From Casuarius casuarius (Eukaryota; Chordata; Aves; Casuariiformes; Casuariidae): DNA of 64,000 bases. The translations under genes and the position numbers were made by a program. The notes under the pieces are model-generated. The model was given only the letters and a program-made list of their open reading frames with translations. It did not search any database and had not been told where the DNA came from. The stretch is taken from positions 6,012,580-6,076,579 of the forward strand of contig PTFA01000024.1 of assembly GCA_003342895.1 (NCBI GenBank), in the 5' to 3' direction. Position 1 is the first letter of the stretch; each line of letters starts with the position of its first letter. Below, one piece after another: positions 25,531 to 39,279 of this stretch.

Positions 25531-28500
25531 CTAATGAAAAACGTTATAAATAGAAAGAAAAGTGAGGATGAGCAAGGAAGCAGGGTAGAAGAAGTGGGTG
25601 TAAAAGCAGGTATGCATGAAGCTGATGTTAAAAGCCTGGGAAACAGGGAAAGAGAAAGACACCCAAGACAGAAAATGCTAGTCAAAAGCTACAGAAAAAT
25701 CTTTGCATGCCTAAGAGCCTTTATTTCGTGCCTTGCAGGGTTTTCTCCCAAGGTCATGCATTGTTTTTAGCAACAGGAGGTAAAGGAAGTACCACCTGGG
25801 TGTGCTGCTTGCCTCGTCACCTGGAGGTCTTTCCTGCACAGGCCTGAGAGATACAGTGGCCACCCTTTGGCTATGTTTTACCCTCAGGTCAAGAAAATCC
25901 TTTCTGCTTTAGTTGTTTCTGCAGCTGATGGCTGGAGCCTCTGACCTACTTTGTCATTATTTTGTTTAACATAAAGGGATACTAATCTGCAAGTGATTTC
26001 TACAGTCTTCAAAATCTGCATGCTATGTATACCGTATGTTGAAGTCTGTAAAGAAAATTGGCTGGGGAGACATCTCTGACGATCCAGGAGAGATCGGAAA
26101 AAAATTAGTATTGCCTGGAAACCCTTCCTTGGTTGCATGTCTTAAAATAGTACAAAGGAACATTAAAAGACATCAAATAAGATAAAAATGAACTTCTGAT
26201 GCTGATTTTTACCTTAACTAGACACCTATATCATTTCCACTTCTGAGTTTCCAGAATAGCTCTCATGCAGTGAAGTTATCTTTTGGAAACAGATATAAAT
26301 ATAAAAACAAATGCTAATCTTAGGATCAAACTTTATGAGTTTATCATAAATGAGGATTCAGTAGGTATTGCTAGCAGCTCAGCACTTAAAAAAATTAGCC
26401 ATTGATAGAACTGATAAAAATGAATGCCTTTATATGGCTTTACTCTCAACCAAGTGTGTTCTGATCTAATATAACCTGTGTTTTCCTGACAGAATTATTT
26501 ATCTTATGCAGTGGATTTCAGCTGCAGTAATTCTTATCATCCAGTGCAGAAAAATACTCCTCCACACAAACATTAACGATTGTCCTAATTTGGTCTCAAA
26601 CCTTCAGACTAATCTGGCCTGAGAAAATCCTAATGCAGTCATTCAAATACGGGACAAAGGGGCTGAAAATCTTGCTTTCAGGAAACCCCTCTCAGCTGAC
26701 ACAAAAAAATCATTCGCTCCCCCTGGAGAGTGTGGTTTTAATTATGCTCGATGGAAAGATCAGCTCATTGTGAGCCTTTCCAGGTAGTACACAAAAGGGA
26801 AGTTGCATGGAGTGAGTCATCACAAAAAACTCATATTCAGTCTCTCATTTCCAAATACAATGTAAATGAAGAATGTAAGTAAACATATGCATAATTTAAT
26901 ATTTTCCTTCAGGCCTATGCCTGTTAATAATATCAAGTGGCTTATCACTAGCAAGCTGAAAGAAAAGGTGCAGAAACACAAGACATGCTGCAGGGTAAGA
27001 CTAAATATAAGCAAATGAGGATATAGAGAACATTTTATAACCTGATGGATCAGGCCAAAAAGCTTTGGACGCATAATTGGAGGACGATGGCTGTGGGGAA
27101 TGGCCTGTGATGCTGTAACATCCCCAGCTCCCTATATATCAAAAAGAAATACAGTTGCAGGCCTGAAGTATAGAGGTTGCTCAGTACCAAAATGACTTTC
27201 CTCCATTATTGGGAGATCTCTCAAGCATGATGTATCCATCAAGCAGGAGGTATCCTTTCCCAAGCAAGGGCATTGAGGCCAAGTCTGGCTTTTGGAGACA
27301 CCTGGCAGATACCAGCCTCCGGGGCCACGGCTAAGCACACAGCCTTCCCCCTTCTCCTGCCCCCAAACATCACCAAACGCTGGCCAAGATGCTGCAGGAA
27401 TACAATGAAATGTTTTGCTGCAACCTGTGCAATTTTCCCAGACTATACCAAAACCACAAATGGTGTTTCTTACCCCCAGAACACACATCTGCAGAGTCAG
27501 ACAAGGTGCAGTTCTCCATGTCATTTTATTCGAAATCTGCAAGAAAACTCTTGCGAGGCTGGTGAGGACACAGGCAGAAGAGCCTGCCAGAAAGATTCAC
27601 AGAATACACTAGGTCTGTTCTAAGCCAGCAAACACGATCACAATACTTAGGTGACCTACACAACCGTCTGGGAAGGTAGCGTTGGAAACTGAATGTAATT
27701 TGCATTACTTGTTGTAATGCAGTGTTGAATGTAAAGCATGGAACTCCGACAAATTCACCCCTTCCATTACGAAGGGTATCTGCCCTCCAGCTATTAAATC
27801 GGGGAACCGAGAACTCGGAACTGGAATAGGCACCAGGCTGAGAATACCATAAAAGCTAATTTAATTTCAAAATTAAGGTGACTGCGTTCAGAATTAATTA
27901 CAAATCCAAGCCTAAGTCTTTCTCTCAGCTTCCCTCAATGTGTTCACCACATTCCTGTGCGCAGCAACAGAGCTATGAACCAGTCAAGCTATTGCCTCTC
28001 ACATGCCTGGGAAGGGAAGAGGGGAAATGGAGTGAAGTTATTATTTTCTATTTCAAAATATTTAAGAGGTGCTCAGATATCAGGGTGATGGGTGACATAT
28101 AAAAAACACTGTGTCAGCCTTAATGAGGGTAGTATGTGTACATCATTTACCAAAATAAAGCTGTTCCCCTTTTGAACTCAGTGGCATTTTGGGCCAACTG
28201 TTTGTGAAAATCCTGCTATTAGCTCTTACAGCTTTCACGATTGTGTTTGGGGAAGTTCACGGGGTCTGTGCTGGATCTCTGTTACACTCTGTGCATATTC
28301 TGCACTATCAGCCTCTCACATTAGCACCAGGCTGGAGGGAGGAAAAACCCAAAGCACCTAGATTAAAGAAGAAAATTCACCATTGCTTTTGTAGGACCTG
28401 ATAATAAGTTTTGTCCTAATGTTATATGTCTCTGGTAAAATATAGACTTGAATGCCAAAAGGGTTAATGAACATTTAACCAGAATCTTCTGCATGCCACA

Positions 28501-29700
28501 GGCCAAAAAATTTCAAAACCAAAAATGTGATCATGGAAGCATGTGATCTGAAAGACAATTTCTTAAAAAGGGATTCAGATTATATATTAATCACTGTATT
28601 CATAAGAGCAATAAAATTATATTTTTTTCCAAAAAATGTAGATTGGAGCTTCCAAAAGAGGAGATTTTGCTCAATACCTACATAATTCCATAATGCACAC
28701 ATAATATGCCTTGAATGAACTAATTGATTCTAACTTTTACTACTAAGTGCTGCAAATGTTGAAAGATAATTTTCCGTGAATTATCAATAAGTTATATATC
28801 AATGTATTATAAATTATAAATTATTTTATTCTCAGGATTCTCAGGACACTCATATGATGTATTAGTAATCTACAAAGAAGTAATACACATGCAAACAAAT
28901 ATATTTGTTTATATTTGTTCAAACATACATACATGCATAAATATATATATTAAAAAATGACATATTTAATTTGTATATGTTCCAAGTTCAGGAAGATTTT
29001 TCTAGAATTAAATTAAAATTATATGAAGAACATTAATTAAGAGTAACTGTTTGAATTCTTAACCATTATCTACTTACATTGATTATTCTTGATTCTCCAT
29101 CTGCATTGATAGTATGAAGTGTTTGAATATTCAGCTACATCCACTGAAAGAAAGAAAATGGCAATATCCTTAATAAATATGCTTGGAGGATAGTATTATT
29201 GTACTAATTCTAACCCAAGTCATTCAGTCCATGCTGATAAAATGTAATTCATTGTTGTATGATTTATCATATTATTTATGAAGGGAATCTTACCAAATCT
29301 GTACCAGTAGTTCTGTTCATAAATAGAAACATTTTTTTATCCTACACACTTTATACTGGCTTTAAGAGTTTCTCCTAAATTGTAGACTCTGTGAATGTAA
29401 CTATATAGAAAGGTAGCATAACTTTCTGATCTTTAAGAACAATAAATGTAATTGGAATTAACACTGCCTTGCATACATTTCACATAGCTTACAAGCCTTG
29501 TGGGTTTTTTTATAAAGTTTGTGTGACTAAGTGGGATGACGCATAGGAAAGGCCTAGGACTCTGTCCCAAAACTAATTTGCAATTCATAGCATCTCTGGT
29601 GTTCCAGCTTGAGCTTGCTTTGAGAAGACACTGTCAATCATACGTAAGTATAGGATGGTGATAACTTGTCAGTAGAATTTTTGGCAAGGAGAAAGTGCCC
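25530..29700. other. Intergenic, AT-rich, no gene seen
   Basis: No frame resembles a known protein. The 136-codon minus frame at 27132-27542 has no recognisable domain. The stretch from 28.5 to 29.5 kb is strongly AT-rich with ATATAT and CATACATACATG tracts. I see no RNA gene. Confidence 0.6.
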
Positions 29701-29720
29701 ATAATGACTCTCTGAAACCT

Positions 29721-30720
29721 TTATGTTAGCAATGAAGGAATTCTATGTGTCGTCTCATTTACTCCACAGGTGAAATGTACGTTTGCCACCAATATCATAC
29801 AATCAACAGGTTTAATGGTTGTCGAGAGATATAGAAGTATCAGCAAAGAAACCTGTTTATATCTGAGGGTTAGCAGAAAGAAGTTCTTTAGTCCGATGAC
29901 TCCTGGTAGCGCTCTTAACACATTTTGGCGTCTGCACAGGTTAAAAATATGACTGTGAGATATATATGATTTTGGTGGCACTGTGGGAGATGAGCTTTCA
30001 GCAATCTTACCAGAAGGAGGAGAACTGGAAAGTGGGTGGCATTCGGTGAGTCTACTTGACACGCAGGCTTTTTTTAGTCTGTGATATTCTTTCAGCAATA
30101 TGTGAATTTGACATTTTACCTTTCCAGTAGAGGAGCTGGTCAACTCATTTCTCAAGGACAGGAGCTGTTTCTCACTGGACTTCACCACTCTTGTAGGGAT
30201 CAGTTTTGTAGGTGGTAGCTAAGGCATTCCCCCATACCTTCAGGTTTTTGAACAGGTGGGCAGTCCCAGAGATGATATTTCAGTTTGGGGAGAGTTTTCT
30301 GTTGTTCTCACAGGTTCCATTTTAATGTTTCAGTCAATTGAAATAGGCCATGAAGTGTGATTCATGTCCAGGTATTTTGTAGGAAATCTGGAATGCTTTG
30401 ACAAATCCCTGGAATGCTTTTGCTTGCCTTAACGAAGTTGATGAAGTCGTGTCTGAGTGGGATACGGGAGATGCAGCTGAGCATGAAAGGGTTTTTTTAG
30501 CTTTTTAATGATCTGAATATAGGTGAAAATGATTCTTGAGAATTTCATAGATTTTACAAGCTCTCCACTCACCAGACATCTTGTTTCACTTGGCAGAGCT
30601 TATAGGAGAACTTGTTACTTGTGGGGATGATGTGAGCGAGGAGGTGTTGGGAAGACAGCCACAGCTTCACTGAGCAGTGGTTTGTTGCTGCCAGTTTGTG
30701 CTGTTGAATTCTTCTGGAAT
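29721..30720 (-). pseudogene. Possible decayed coding sequence (unidentified)
   Basis: The minus strand has a 155-codon open frame at 30188-29721 whose first 75 residues look protein-like, with charged, Ser/Pro-rich segments such as KSSEKQLLSLRNEL and EYHRLKKA. Further upstream on the same strand (about 30720-30200) other frames stay open for 30-50 codons with natural composition but with stops and frame changes between them. This pattern would fit a decayed processed gene copy. I do not recognise a parent, and no poly-A tail or duplicated target site is visible. It may equally be chance. Confidence 0.2.
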
Positions 30721-31339
30721 TAGGCGTTTCTGGGGAAAAACTGACTTAGTTCATTATGTGGCAATGATGGATTGATTTTAATATTTGTCATGAGGAAATG
30801 ACATCACAGACCATATTACTAAATCACAGCCAAATATGCAGTTGAATATGTTGAGGCTTGAAGCCATGATCAACAAAAACTTGTGAAAAACCTTTAGTGA
30901 GTAAGAAGAGAACTATTTTTGCCTATGTATTATTTGTGGGGATGTTACATTTTTGAGAAAATGAATTTTGAGAAATTATTATTATTTAGGAACTGTAACC
31001 AAAATTCAGTAAAGATTTTAGGCTATGTATATATCGCACAGACCACTGCACAGGGTTAGAGATACTGAGCTCGCCAGAAGTGAGCTAGTACATGTACTCA
31101 GGATTGTATTGGAACATGGAGACCTTCGGTCTTGTGAAACTAGCTTAAGGATCTTTGCACAGTATTGCATGGAGTCAACATACTGAAAATGGAAATCAGG
31201 CTGAGTTTCAATAACCAAGTTCAAAACTCTGAAGCTGAAAACTCTTGCTCAGGTGCTGCTTAGATCCTAAAGGCCCCTCATAGTCTCATTTTAAAGTTCC
31301 CAAGCTCTATGCCTGCTTACAAGCAGGATACTTGCTTGG

Positions 31340-31400
31340 TAAAAAGGAGTCCTGGGTTCCTTCTCCTCCATCCAGGACTGTTTCTGTGTTTTCCATTAAA
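31340..31400 (-). mobile_element. Possible MIR-like fragment (antisense)
   Basis: AAGGAGTCCTGGGTTCCTTC followed by CAGGACTGTTTCTGTG resembles the antisense start of the MIR-like amniote SINE (GACTCCTGGGTTC). The match is short, so the call is weak. Confidence 0.3.
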
Positions 31401-34400
31401 CAGTCACTGGATAAAATATAGGACTAAAGACAAAAGTACACAATCCTCCAAGTAAAAACTGTCACTCGCATAATGGTTTGCACAGTTGCATGACCTCAAA
31501 GTTTACAACAAGTTTTCTCTCTGTAGTCAACTGTAATAAATGTTAATGGGAAGCAAATCTACTCTCATTTAAAAGTAAGGGCTAGCGTTTTGACTTGAAG
31601 CTGGCAGAGTAATAGAACAATTCTGATTTTATTAAATTGAGCTGTCGCAGGATCCGGAACAAAAACTAATAAAAAGGCAAAAGGGAGAAAAGATAAGATT
31701 TTACTTGATATACATAAAATACACAGTTAAGCAAAGCAATGCAGATAATATTGTTTGTTGAAGACCACTGTTTAGGTCATTCATGGTTTCATTCTCTTGT
31801 ACTAATTATAAATTTACTGACATTACCTCTGTCTCTCACCATCATATCGTAATCTCTGGTAAATACATTTCCCATCTTCCTCCATTTTAAAGTTAATCCT
31901 CTTTCTACCTTTAGTACACACAAACAATGTATATATTACACACACAATACATAGCGCTTTCAAAAATTTCGGCATATGTATGTTTATAGTATATATAATG
32001 AGGTAAAACTTAAAGACTTACAAATCCTAAATTATTCAAGCTGTTTGACAACATTGCCTTAAACTATTAGAACTGGCATTGTAGAAGGCTGGGCTAACTA
32101 ATCATGAGCTAACTAACATATTCTAGAAGACTAGCTTAGAGAGAGCACGTTGCCTTAATATGTAATGCTTTATTTCAGTGCTAACTTAAATATTACTCTG
32201 TCCAAAGCTACAGGGAGTATTGTGTCCTGGGTACATATTAATAGTAACAGATCCCATGCTAGCTGCTGATAATGGGCAAGAGCTGTCATGGCAATTCAGT
32301 AATTTCTAATTTGTTATTACATGTTTATATTGCAGTGGCATACACAGGCTCAAACAATGCAAAACCGCTGCCTTTGGCTCTGGATGTTTGCCTTCTAGGA
32401 GGACAAATGGCACACGAAGGCTGGGTGAATAAAATACCAGTATTGAACTCCTTTTTGATTGCTATAAGGGTAGAGATGTAAAACAAACTGATTAAAATAA
32501 AATCTATTTTGCATTAGAACTGTATTATTTTACTGCAGCTATTGTGAAAAGATCAGAGATAGGAGCAATGCTTCGAAACCAGATTTCGCTTATGCAGAGT
32601 TTCTACTTATCTTATTTATCCCAACAAGAGTTATAATCACTTGCTCGTTTCAAAATTAAATCCTGATATAGTGAGGCACAGCTCTGGAAAAGTAGGATTT
32701 ACAGCTCTGAATGCCTGCTTACATCTATGGTGAATTTGTTCAGTTGCTCCAGTGTTGTCTTAGCAAATATCACAGTAGCATCCTGAGAACTTACCATCGT
32801 ACAGCATGGGATCACCCAAAGTGCCCCATCACACAAAGATGTGCACTGAATATATGCTTGCCATAATAATTCAAAACCAAAGCATTTGCTGGTGCTTTAT
32901 TGCCATATTACATATAAGCTTTTTTATTTGTTTTTTTTTTTCCCGTAAACAATGACGCTGTGATAAGCTCTTCATTTCCGCCTTCTCTTTATCTTGTATG
33001 TATGTTGGATTTATTCTACAATAAGCACTGCAGATGTGTGTGGGACAATTCTTTCATTAATGGATGTGAATTGAAGAAAAGACTTCACAAGAAAGAATTT
33101 TAAAAAGTTGCTGCATGCAGACAAACTTCAAAACTGCATTTTACCAAATCCCCCATAACCTGTCACAGATTTCCTTCCATATTTGTGTTCCCATCTCTCT
33201 GATGAGCACCATCATGTTTCTCCTAAAGAAAAAATATCTGTCTCCTCTAGAACTGGTCAATACTTTGACTTCAAAAATGGGCTTTTGGAGGCCTAATCTT
33301 TTCTTTCCAATGGAAAGAAGAAAAAGTTGCTGAAAAAGGTATAAAGAGTTTTTCTCTTGTTTTTCCTCTCATAGCTCTTTCTTGGTTTTAATAGGATAGG
33401 AACTTCAAGGAAGGGGAAATAATGAAGCTGGAGGTTTCCAAGCCGCACAGGAACAGGGTGGGTGGGAAGAGTTATTGAGTGGGAAGTTACTCTAAGGGAT
33501 GAAAAGAAGTTTTTAGCAAGGACAGCCAAATTTTCTGTTAAAATTGGCCAAAAGAGGGGATAGCAACTGTGGATTTTAGACTTGGACTGAGAAGAAGAAC
33601 ACTCCATAATCCTTGATCTCCTGAGGACTGACTGGCCATCCAACCAAAAGAGCTAAGGTTGAACAGGATGACTGTTTGGAATTATCCAGATCTCATATTC
33701 ACATTCTTCAGTCAATGAAGTTCCCATTGCAAGTCACGAGCTGAAGCCTATTTTCTCATCAAGCTTTGGGAGTCAGACTTCAAACTGGCATGACAATATC
33801 ATGTTTTCTCGGGTACTAAACAAGTTCCTTTCCAAACACTCTCGCTGTACTGCTGTCACGCCCCCACACTGGGTCTGCACATCACTCTGCTTTCCAGGGA
33901 GAAGCAATGTGAAAGGGAAGTTAATGCTGCTCTGCCCCCGATTAACCTCTCCCTCGTATTGGACTGCAGACTCATACCGAGGGCATGATGTAATTGGAGC
34001 CCATATGTTTCCTGTTTTCTGAACTCCAGCAGGCCATCGCTACTCTGGTAACCCTCTAAATGCCCATTATTGACACTAGTGAGTAGTTATGTACACTGAA
34101 GTTAATGGGTTTGACTCATACAAATACCCATTTACCAGTGGCATGGAAAGGATCACAAGCTCAACATCCCGCAAAGCTTCCCTTCCCTCTATCTTTCCAC
34201 TGCTTAGTTTACTTCGTTAGATATATTCTTCCATGTATGGGGGAATTAGTAAGGCTTACATCACTATTATTTTTATGCTCAGAATTCCCCTTGTTCAGTC
34301 ATGAGACCTTATTTTTAGATCCCTGATCTTCCTTTTATTCACTCCTTTCTCAGTTGTTCCTGGCCCTCGACAGGAGCCAGCGGAGCTGCTTTGTTCCCCT

Positions 34401-34631
34401 CTGCGGCGCAGGGTATGACCAGCGTTGTATGGCCATTTGCACCTACCCAAACCTCTGGTACTGCATGGAGCTACGACATTGTCTATGCCAATTGCCATCA
34501 TCATCTTCCTGTTGAACACTTTAGCTTTCGAAGTTTATTGTAAGACATTAGTGTATGGTGTAGGTCGGTGTCGAAGTGCGGTGTTTTGGATTCAGTAATT
34601 ATTACCCGTTTATGACTGTGAGGAAGGTGAA

Positions 34632-34660
34632 TTTGATCACCCAGGGTGATTTGATCACCC
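34632..34660. repeat. Compact direct/inverted repeat cluster
   Basis: TTTGATCACCC occurs at 34632-34642 and again at 34650-34660. Between them GGGTGAT (34644-34650) is the inverse of the ATCACCC in both copies, giving two alternative 7-bp hairpins with loops of 1 and 3 bases. The function is unknown. Confidence 0.6.
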
Positions 34661-36626
34661 TTCCAGGATTACGTTCTGGCTGGGAAGTACATTATGTTGG
34701 GTTCTTATTTACACCCAAGGCCTGTAATCTGGTACAAAAAGGTTGTTCCCTACAGCAGCGCAGAGCCATGCTGACAGCATTTGCATTACACTGCTGTATA
34801 AAAATCTGTCTGTATAGATGGGACTGCAGGACAAGAGCCACAGACTTTAAACCCTGTGGAAAAGGGACCCACCTTGTCTCTGTTCTGTGATGTGCCTAGA
34901 TAAATATATATCACAGATATCTATTCCCACCGATGCTGGGGAGGGAGCTGGAATTCCCAGAGAACCTGGGAAGGCAATGAGAAGCCAAGAAGAGAGCTTC
35001 TTGTTATGCATTCATATTTTTGTCATAGAAAAGAAAATACACAAAAATGTTGTGGAATTTCATTCATAAAGCTTTACTTTTGAATGGCTAGCCAAAAAGA
35101 GAGTGGAGTTTAAAAGGACTTTTGCAATGGAAAGATGTAACTCAATCCATTGCCTATTGTAAACGTAATTGTTAGTTTGCATGTGGGATCTCGGACTGTC
35201 AGCTATAATTCAGGGAGACACTGATGAAATGATTTCTCTTAGCTTTCATTTCTTGTGTTTCATTCCACATAGGAACTACCCTTCTTGCTTAGCATGTAAT
35301 TATTATTTCTGATCAACCGCAGAAAAGATGGAGCTGAGTTTTAGCAAGAGGGCTGTGAACAATGTCAAACTGGCATGTTAAGCAGCTGTGCCAGAAAACT
35401 GAAGATAAACGTTTTGACAAGAAAACAATTCAATTACTCATCCTGCAATGAGCAAAGCTGATGTGAACATAACTCAGTTAATGGTTTACAATATCAGTTC
35501 TTACCCTCTGGGTTCGTTCTTTCAGAAATACCACTGGAAAGGCAAAAGGCATTGTGAGAGAGGAAATAAAACAAGGCGTACCGTTATGGTTAAAATGGGT
35601 TCCTGAATGGACCTGTCTGTATTTCACTCAATTGCTTTCCTGTAAAAACGAAGGCAGAATTTGCAGAGAGATTTACCGTAGCTCTTTAAAATTTTATGAC
35701 TGCCTATGCAGTCCTTGTTATGCATTCTCAGGATTAAAGGATCAGCCATGGGGATGTTCTTGGCATTTCATAGCCTGACCTTTTGACTGTCATAATTGTA
35801 TAAGAATAAAGAAAAATTGCAATAACGGAACAGATTGGCATGTTTTGCCTGAGTGTTACTTCCATTAGTCTTCATTTTTAATTCCACTGAAGGATTAAAT
35901 GTGAAACCGACTGCTCAGGGATATTCCTAGCAGTCAATCATGCAATGGGCTCTAGCTTTTCAATTACTAGAGACTGTAGAGCTTTTTGCTGATAATTTAT
36001 TGTTTTGACTTTCACTGAATAAAGAGAAACAGATAACATTTACAGATACCTGGCTATTAATTCATTCCAATATCCTCGTTCTTACACCATTGCTATTCAT
36101 GGTAACCATGAACCCCTGATTTATGAAGCATTATAATATCTCATTTCAAAGCCTGTGGCTTTACAAATACACATATGACTTTTTACTTAATGTTGGTACA
36201 TTAGAAAAACCTGAAATGCCTGTAGCATGGTAGAAATTAAAGTGTGCCACTATTTAGCTCAGTAAATGCACTTTAAATTCTAGTAGGTGTTTTTTTGCAG
36301 TCAGATGGTCCTTAGTCCTCTTGTGTAGTAAGCATATTTATACTGACTGTAACTCTGCTCTAGTTCTTCAGTGTGTTCACAGTGTTGTCAGCAACCTTTT
36401 GCTTTTGTTTTGTTGCACATAACATAACAGACTTAAAGCAGAATTACAAGTTCCAGAAAAATGAAAATGTGAAAGAAATAACCACTTGTTTGTCCAAAGT
36501 TCTACTTCCTTGTTTTCTGTAGGAGCCTAGCTGCTTGTTTTTCTAAGCAAAATGACTATTTCCAGCTTTTTACTCTTAGACCTACAGAGCAGGCTGTGAC
36601 CTGAGGGGTGGATCAAGCATCTTATC

Positions 36627-37160
36627 TTGTATCCCCAATTTACAGAAGTGTTGCAAAGTCTAAGCTATGAAATCGTTCTTCTTAGTGATGATGCGGACCA
36701 AGTCAGAATCCAGTTTAGATACCAAACTAAGTTTACAGAGCTGGAACCGGAAACAGAAGAACAACAAATATCTGAAATGCTATCCAAAGTCAAAACTGCA
36801 AGCCAGGGACAATTTCTAAAAGATGGTTGTGATTCGAGGCAAATTTAATGGCAAGACCCTCGCTGAGCAGACCGAATTAACTGTGTATCAACAGCAAAAG
36901 CAATCACCTACCAGACTGTCTCAGTAGAGAAAGAGGAGAGAGTCTAGATATCATGCAAACCCTATTTTGCTGGCAACACACTGAACCTCAACAAAATTGG
37001 TAAGAATCAGCCCAGTGGTCACATTACAGTTTTTCTAGCTATCAAAACTCAGATCAAGAAAACAGAGACTTACATTTTCACAACAAACGTCCAAAACCAG
37101 ACTTCTTAAAATTCATACTAATACAAAAGCAGCCTGACATTCGGCGATAAAAAGATTCTC
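36627..37160 (+). pseudogene. Possible decayed coding relic (unidentified)
   Basis: A 73-codon open frame (36627-36848) has a strikingly protein-like, acidic, coiled-coil-like composition, for example VRIQFRYQTKFTEL followed by EPETEEQQISEMLSKVK. It is preceded by an acceptor-like TCCCCAATTTACAG. Past its stop, a +1 frame continues with VVIRGKFNGKTLAEQTEL and then hits a stop. A further frame after about 36930 stays fairly open. This looks like a frameshifted gene copy or a lost exon, but I cannot name a parent. No start codon context, poly-A tail or target duplication is evident. Confidence 0.25.
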
Positions 37161-39270
37161 TACAATCCACTGCATGGTGTTCTGGATTCAGATTGTCCTT
37201 ATTTTAGAGAAACATATTATCTTATTTCTGTTCATAGATCCTTCTTTTTATTTCACATCTTTTTTAGAGCTCTTTTTCTTCGTACTATCGGGCAACAAAA
37301 CCCTTTGCCTTTCCTCTGTTGTGATGCTGTGCCAGCGTTTCAGTACTTTGTTATTCAAATCCTGCGTTTGTCTCTGAACCGTTCCGTTCCCCTCTTTGGA
37401 TCTCGAGAAGGAAAGGGTAGTTGTGACCAGCCCCAAAGATCAGTAACTCAGGGAACACGAGTTACTTACTGAAGACGTATTTAGGATGTTATGCAGGAAC
37501 CCTCTATTCTCCTGCCATGGTTTTGTCTGCTGAGCACCAACTAACTTTGTTAGACTGTTTTTTGTTGCTGCTCTACCTCTGGGAGATTGGTGCCAAAGAC
37601 GACATTAGAATTTGAAGCACCAGAGTTTGCGGTCTGTCTTCAGATACCCCGATCTATCTTTTCATTAAAACTGGCTCTACAATGCCACACATTCCTCAAA
37701 CCATTTTAGATAGCAAAGCTTTTATAAAACACATTCAAACAAAAGCAGTGCAGTGGGAAGCAAGAACACACATGCTAAATATTTGTGTAATTAATGTAAA
37801 ATCAGGACACCCAAATTTGCTGACGAGCTGATCTAACTTCCAGTAGAGGATATAATCTGTAGTAGCAGGGTATACCTGCAGCAAAATTAATTTATATGAA
37901 AAAAATAACCATGGCTCATACATACTCAGAAATTTTGTACTTATTCAGACAGGCCTCTGTGCTGAATTTGTATTCTCTGGCACCAATGTTAACATTTAAA
38001 AGAGATTTAAGTGCACGCTATTAGTTGAAAATGAAGAGATTATTGGTGGAATAACAACGTGGAACAACACACACCTTTTCCAGTTCCAAAACTACTTGCT
38101 TTGGATTGTAGACAAGAAAAGACTGTATTAGTGAAAGAAAAATTGGGCTAAATGTGAGAACAGTTTTTTGTTTTGCTTTAAATGTATCATTAAGCATTCA
38201 CAGAATGGCAAGGAGCCAAAAAAGCACTCAGTGGAGTTTTCCATTGCCACTGCAGCCTATAGCTTGTTTGCAGTTTTTGTCCTTAAGAGGAATGCAGGAG
38301 GTCAAGAAGTTTGTCTGTCACTTGGGCTCTTTTGCTTTCTAGCTTCAAGTATGATTCATCCAATCATATACCAAAAACTTGCTCTGGGTTAACCCACTGG
38401 ATTTTAAATAATTTGGCTAAACTCCTACTAACCTACTATATACATGCATGTACGACTTGCCTGTGGAGTTTCTGGAGAAGAGAAGCCTTTATTCAGGTTT
38501 GCTTTGAAGGAAGCCTTGCTTTCTTCAGTTACCTGGGTTTTAATGTGGCCAGCTGTCCTTGGAGGAGCCCGAATTAAGGTCTCTGAAAGATATCAAAGTG
38601 AGCAGGAGCTGCAGTGAGGTGCAGCCACATGACACCTTCTGCTCACACTGCTTGGGGAAAGGTAAACAGCAAGAGGCAGTGACCTCTTAAACTGCCACAG
38701 CAAGATTTGCTGGAGCCCATCTATCACATCCCCTCACAGTGTTTACATTCCTTCAGCTAACACGTGTTGATTTGCACAGTGTTTAGCAATACTTTTTTTC
38801 ATCTGCTCCAAGCCTCCTCAAACTGCCACTATTTTAGGCTGTGTGCAGGCTTCAGAGAAGTGTCTGCCTGTGTTCAGATCGTATTTTCAAACTTTTTTGC
38901 AACTGTAACAACCATTTCTTTTTTAATTTCATTCTTTTGAAAGTCTGAATTTCTGCAGCCAGGCATGGCTTCTACAAATTCAGAAAGGGTTTGGAATCAG
39001 ACAGCCACGTGCTCTAAAAACACGTATAGGCTGTGCACAAGAATAAGAACCGTTCTAGTCCCACTAGAGGAGGAGAATATAGCCACCGAAAATATACTGC
39101 AGACTTTTGCCATGTGTGTGCAGTGCTCGAGAGGAGCATCACGTAAGGTCCCCTGTGTCAACAAGGTGTGATCAACAGTTTAATGACAGTCCAGATCCAC
39201 GCCTTGACGTATGAGTGTTGAAGCTCCCTCCGCTATGAAGGAGAGGGTGCAGGACAGGTATGCTTAACCT
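37160..39270. other. Intergenic, no gene seen
   Basis: Mixed-composition sequence with short unrecognised open frames (88 codons or fewer). No repeat family, RNA gene or CpG island is visible. Confidence 0.6.
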
Positions 39271-39279
39271 CTGAAGCTA

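Larger units (their letters stand above)
30720..36600. other. Intergenic, no gene seen
   Basis: Mostly AT-rich unique-looking sequence. It includes a possible MIR fragment (about 31340-31400), a compact GGGTGAT/ATCACCC palindrome cluster at 34632-34660 and a small GC pocket at 34350-34425. Open frames are 116 codons or shorter and unrecognised. Confidence 0.6.
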
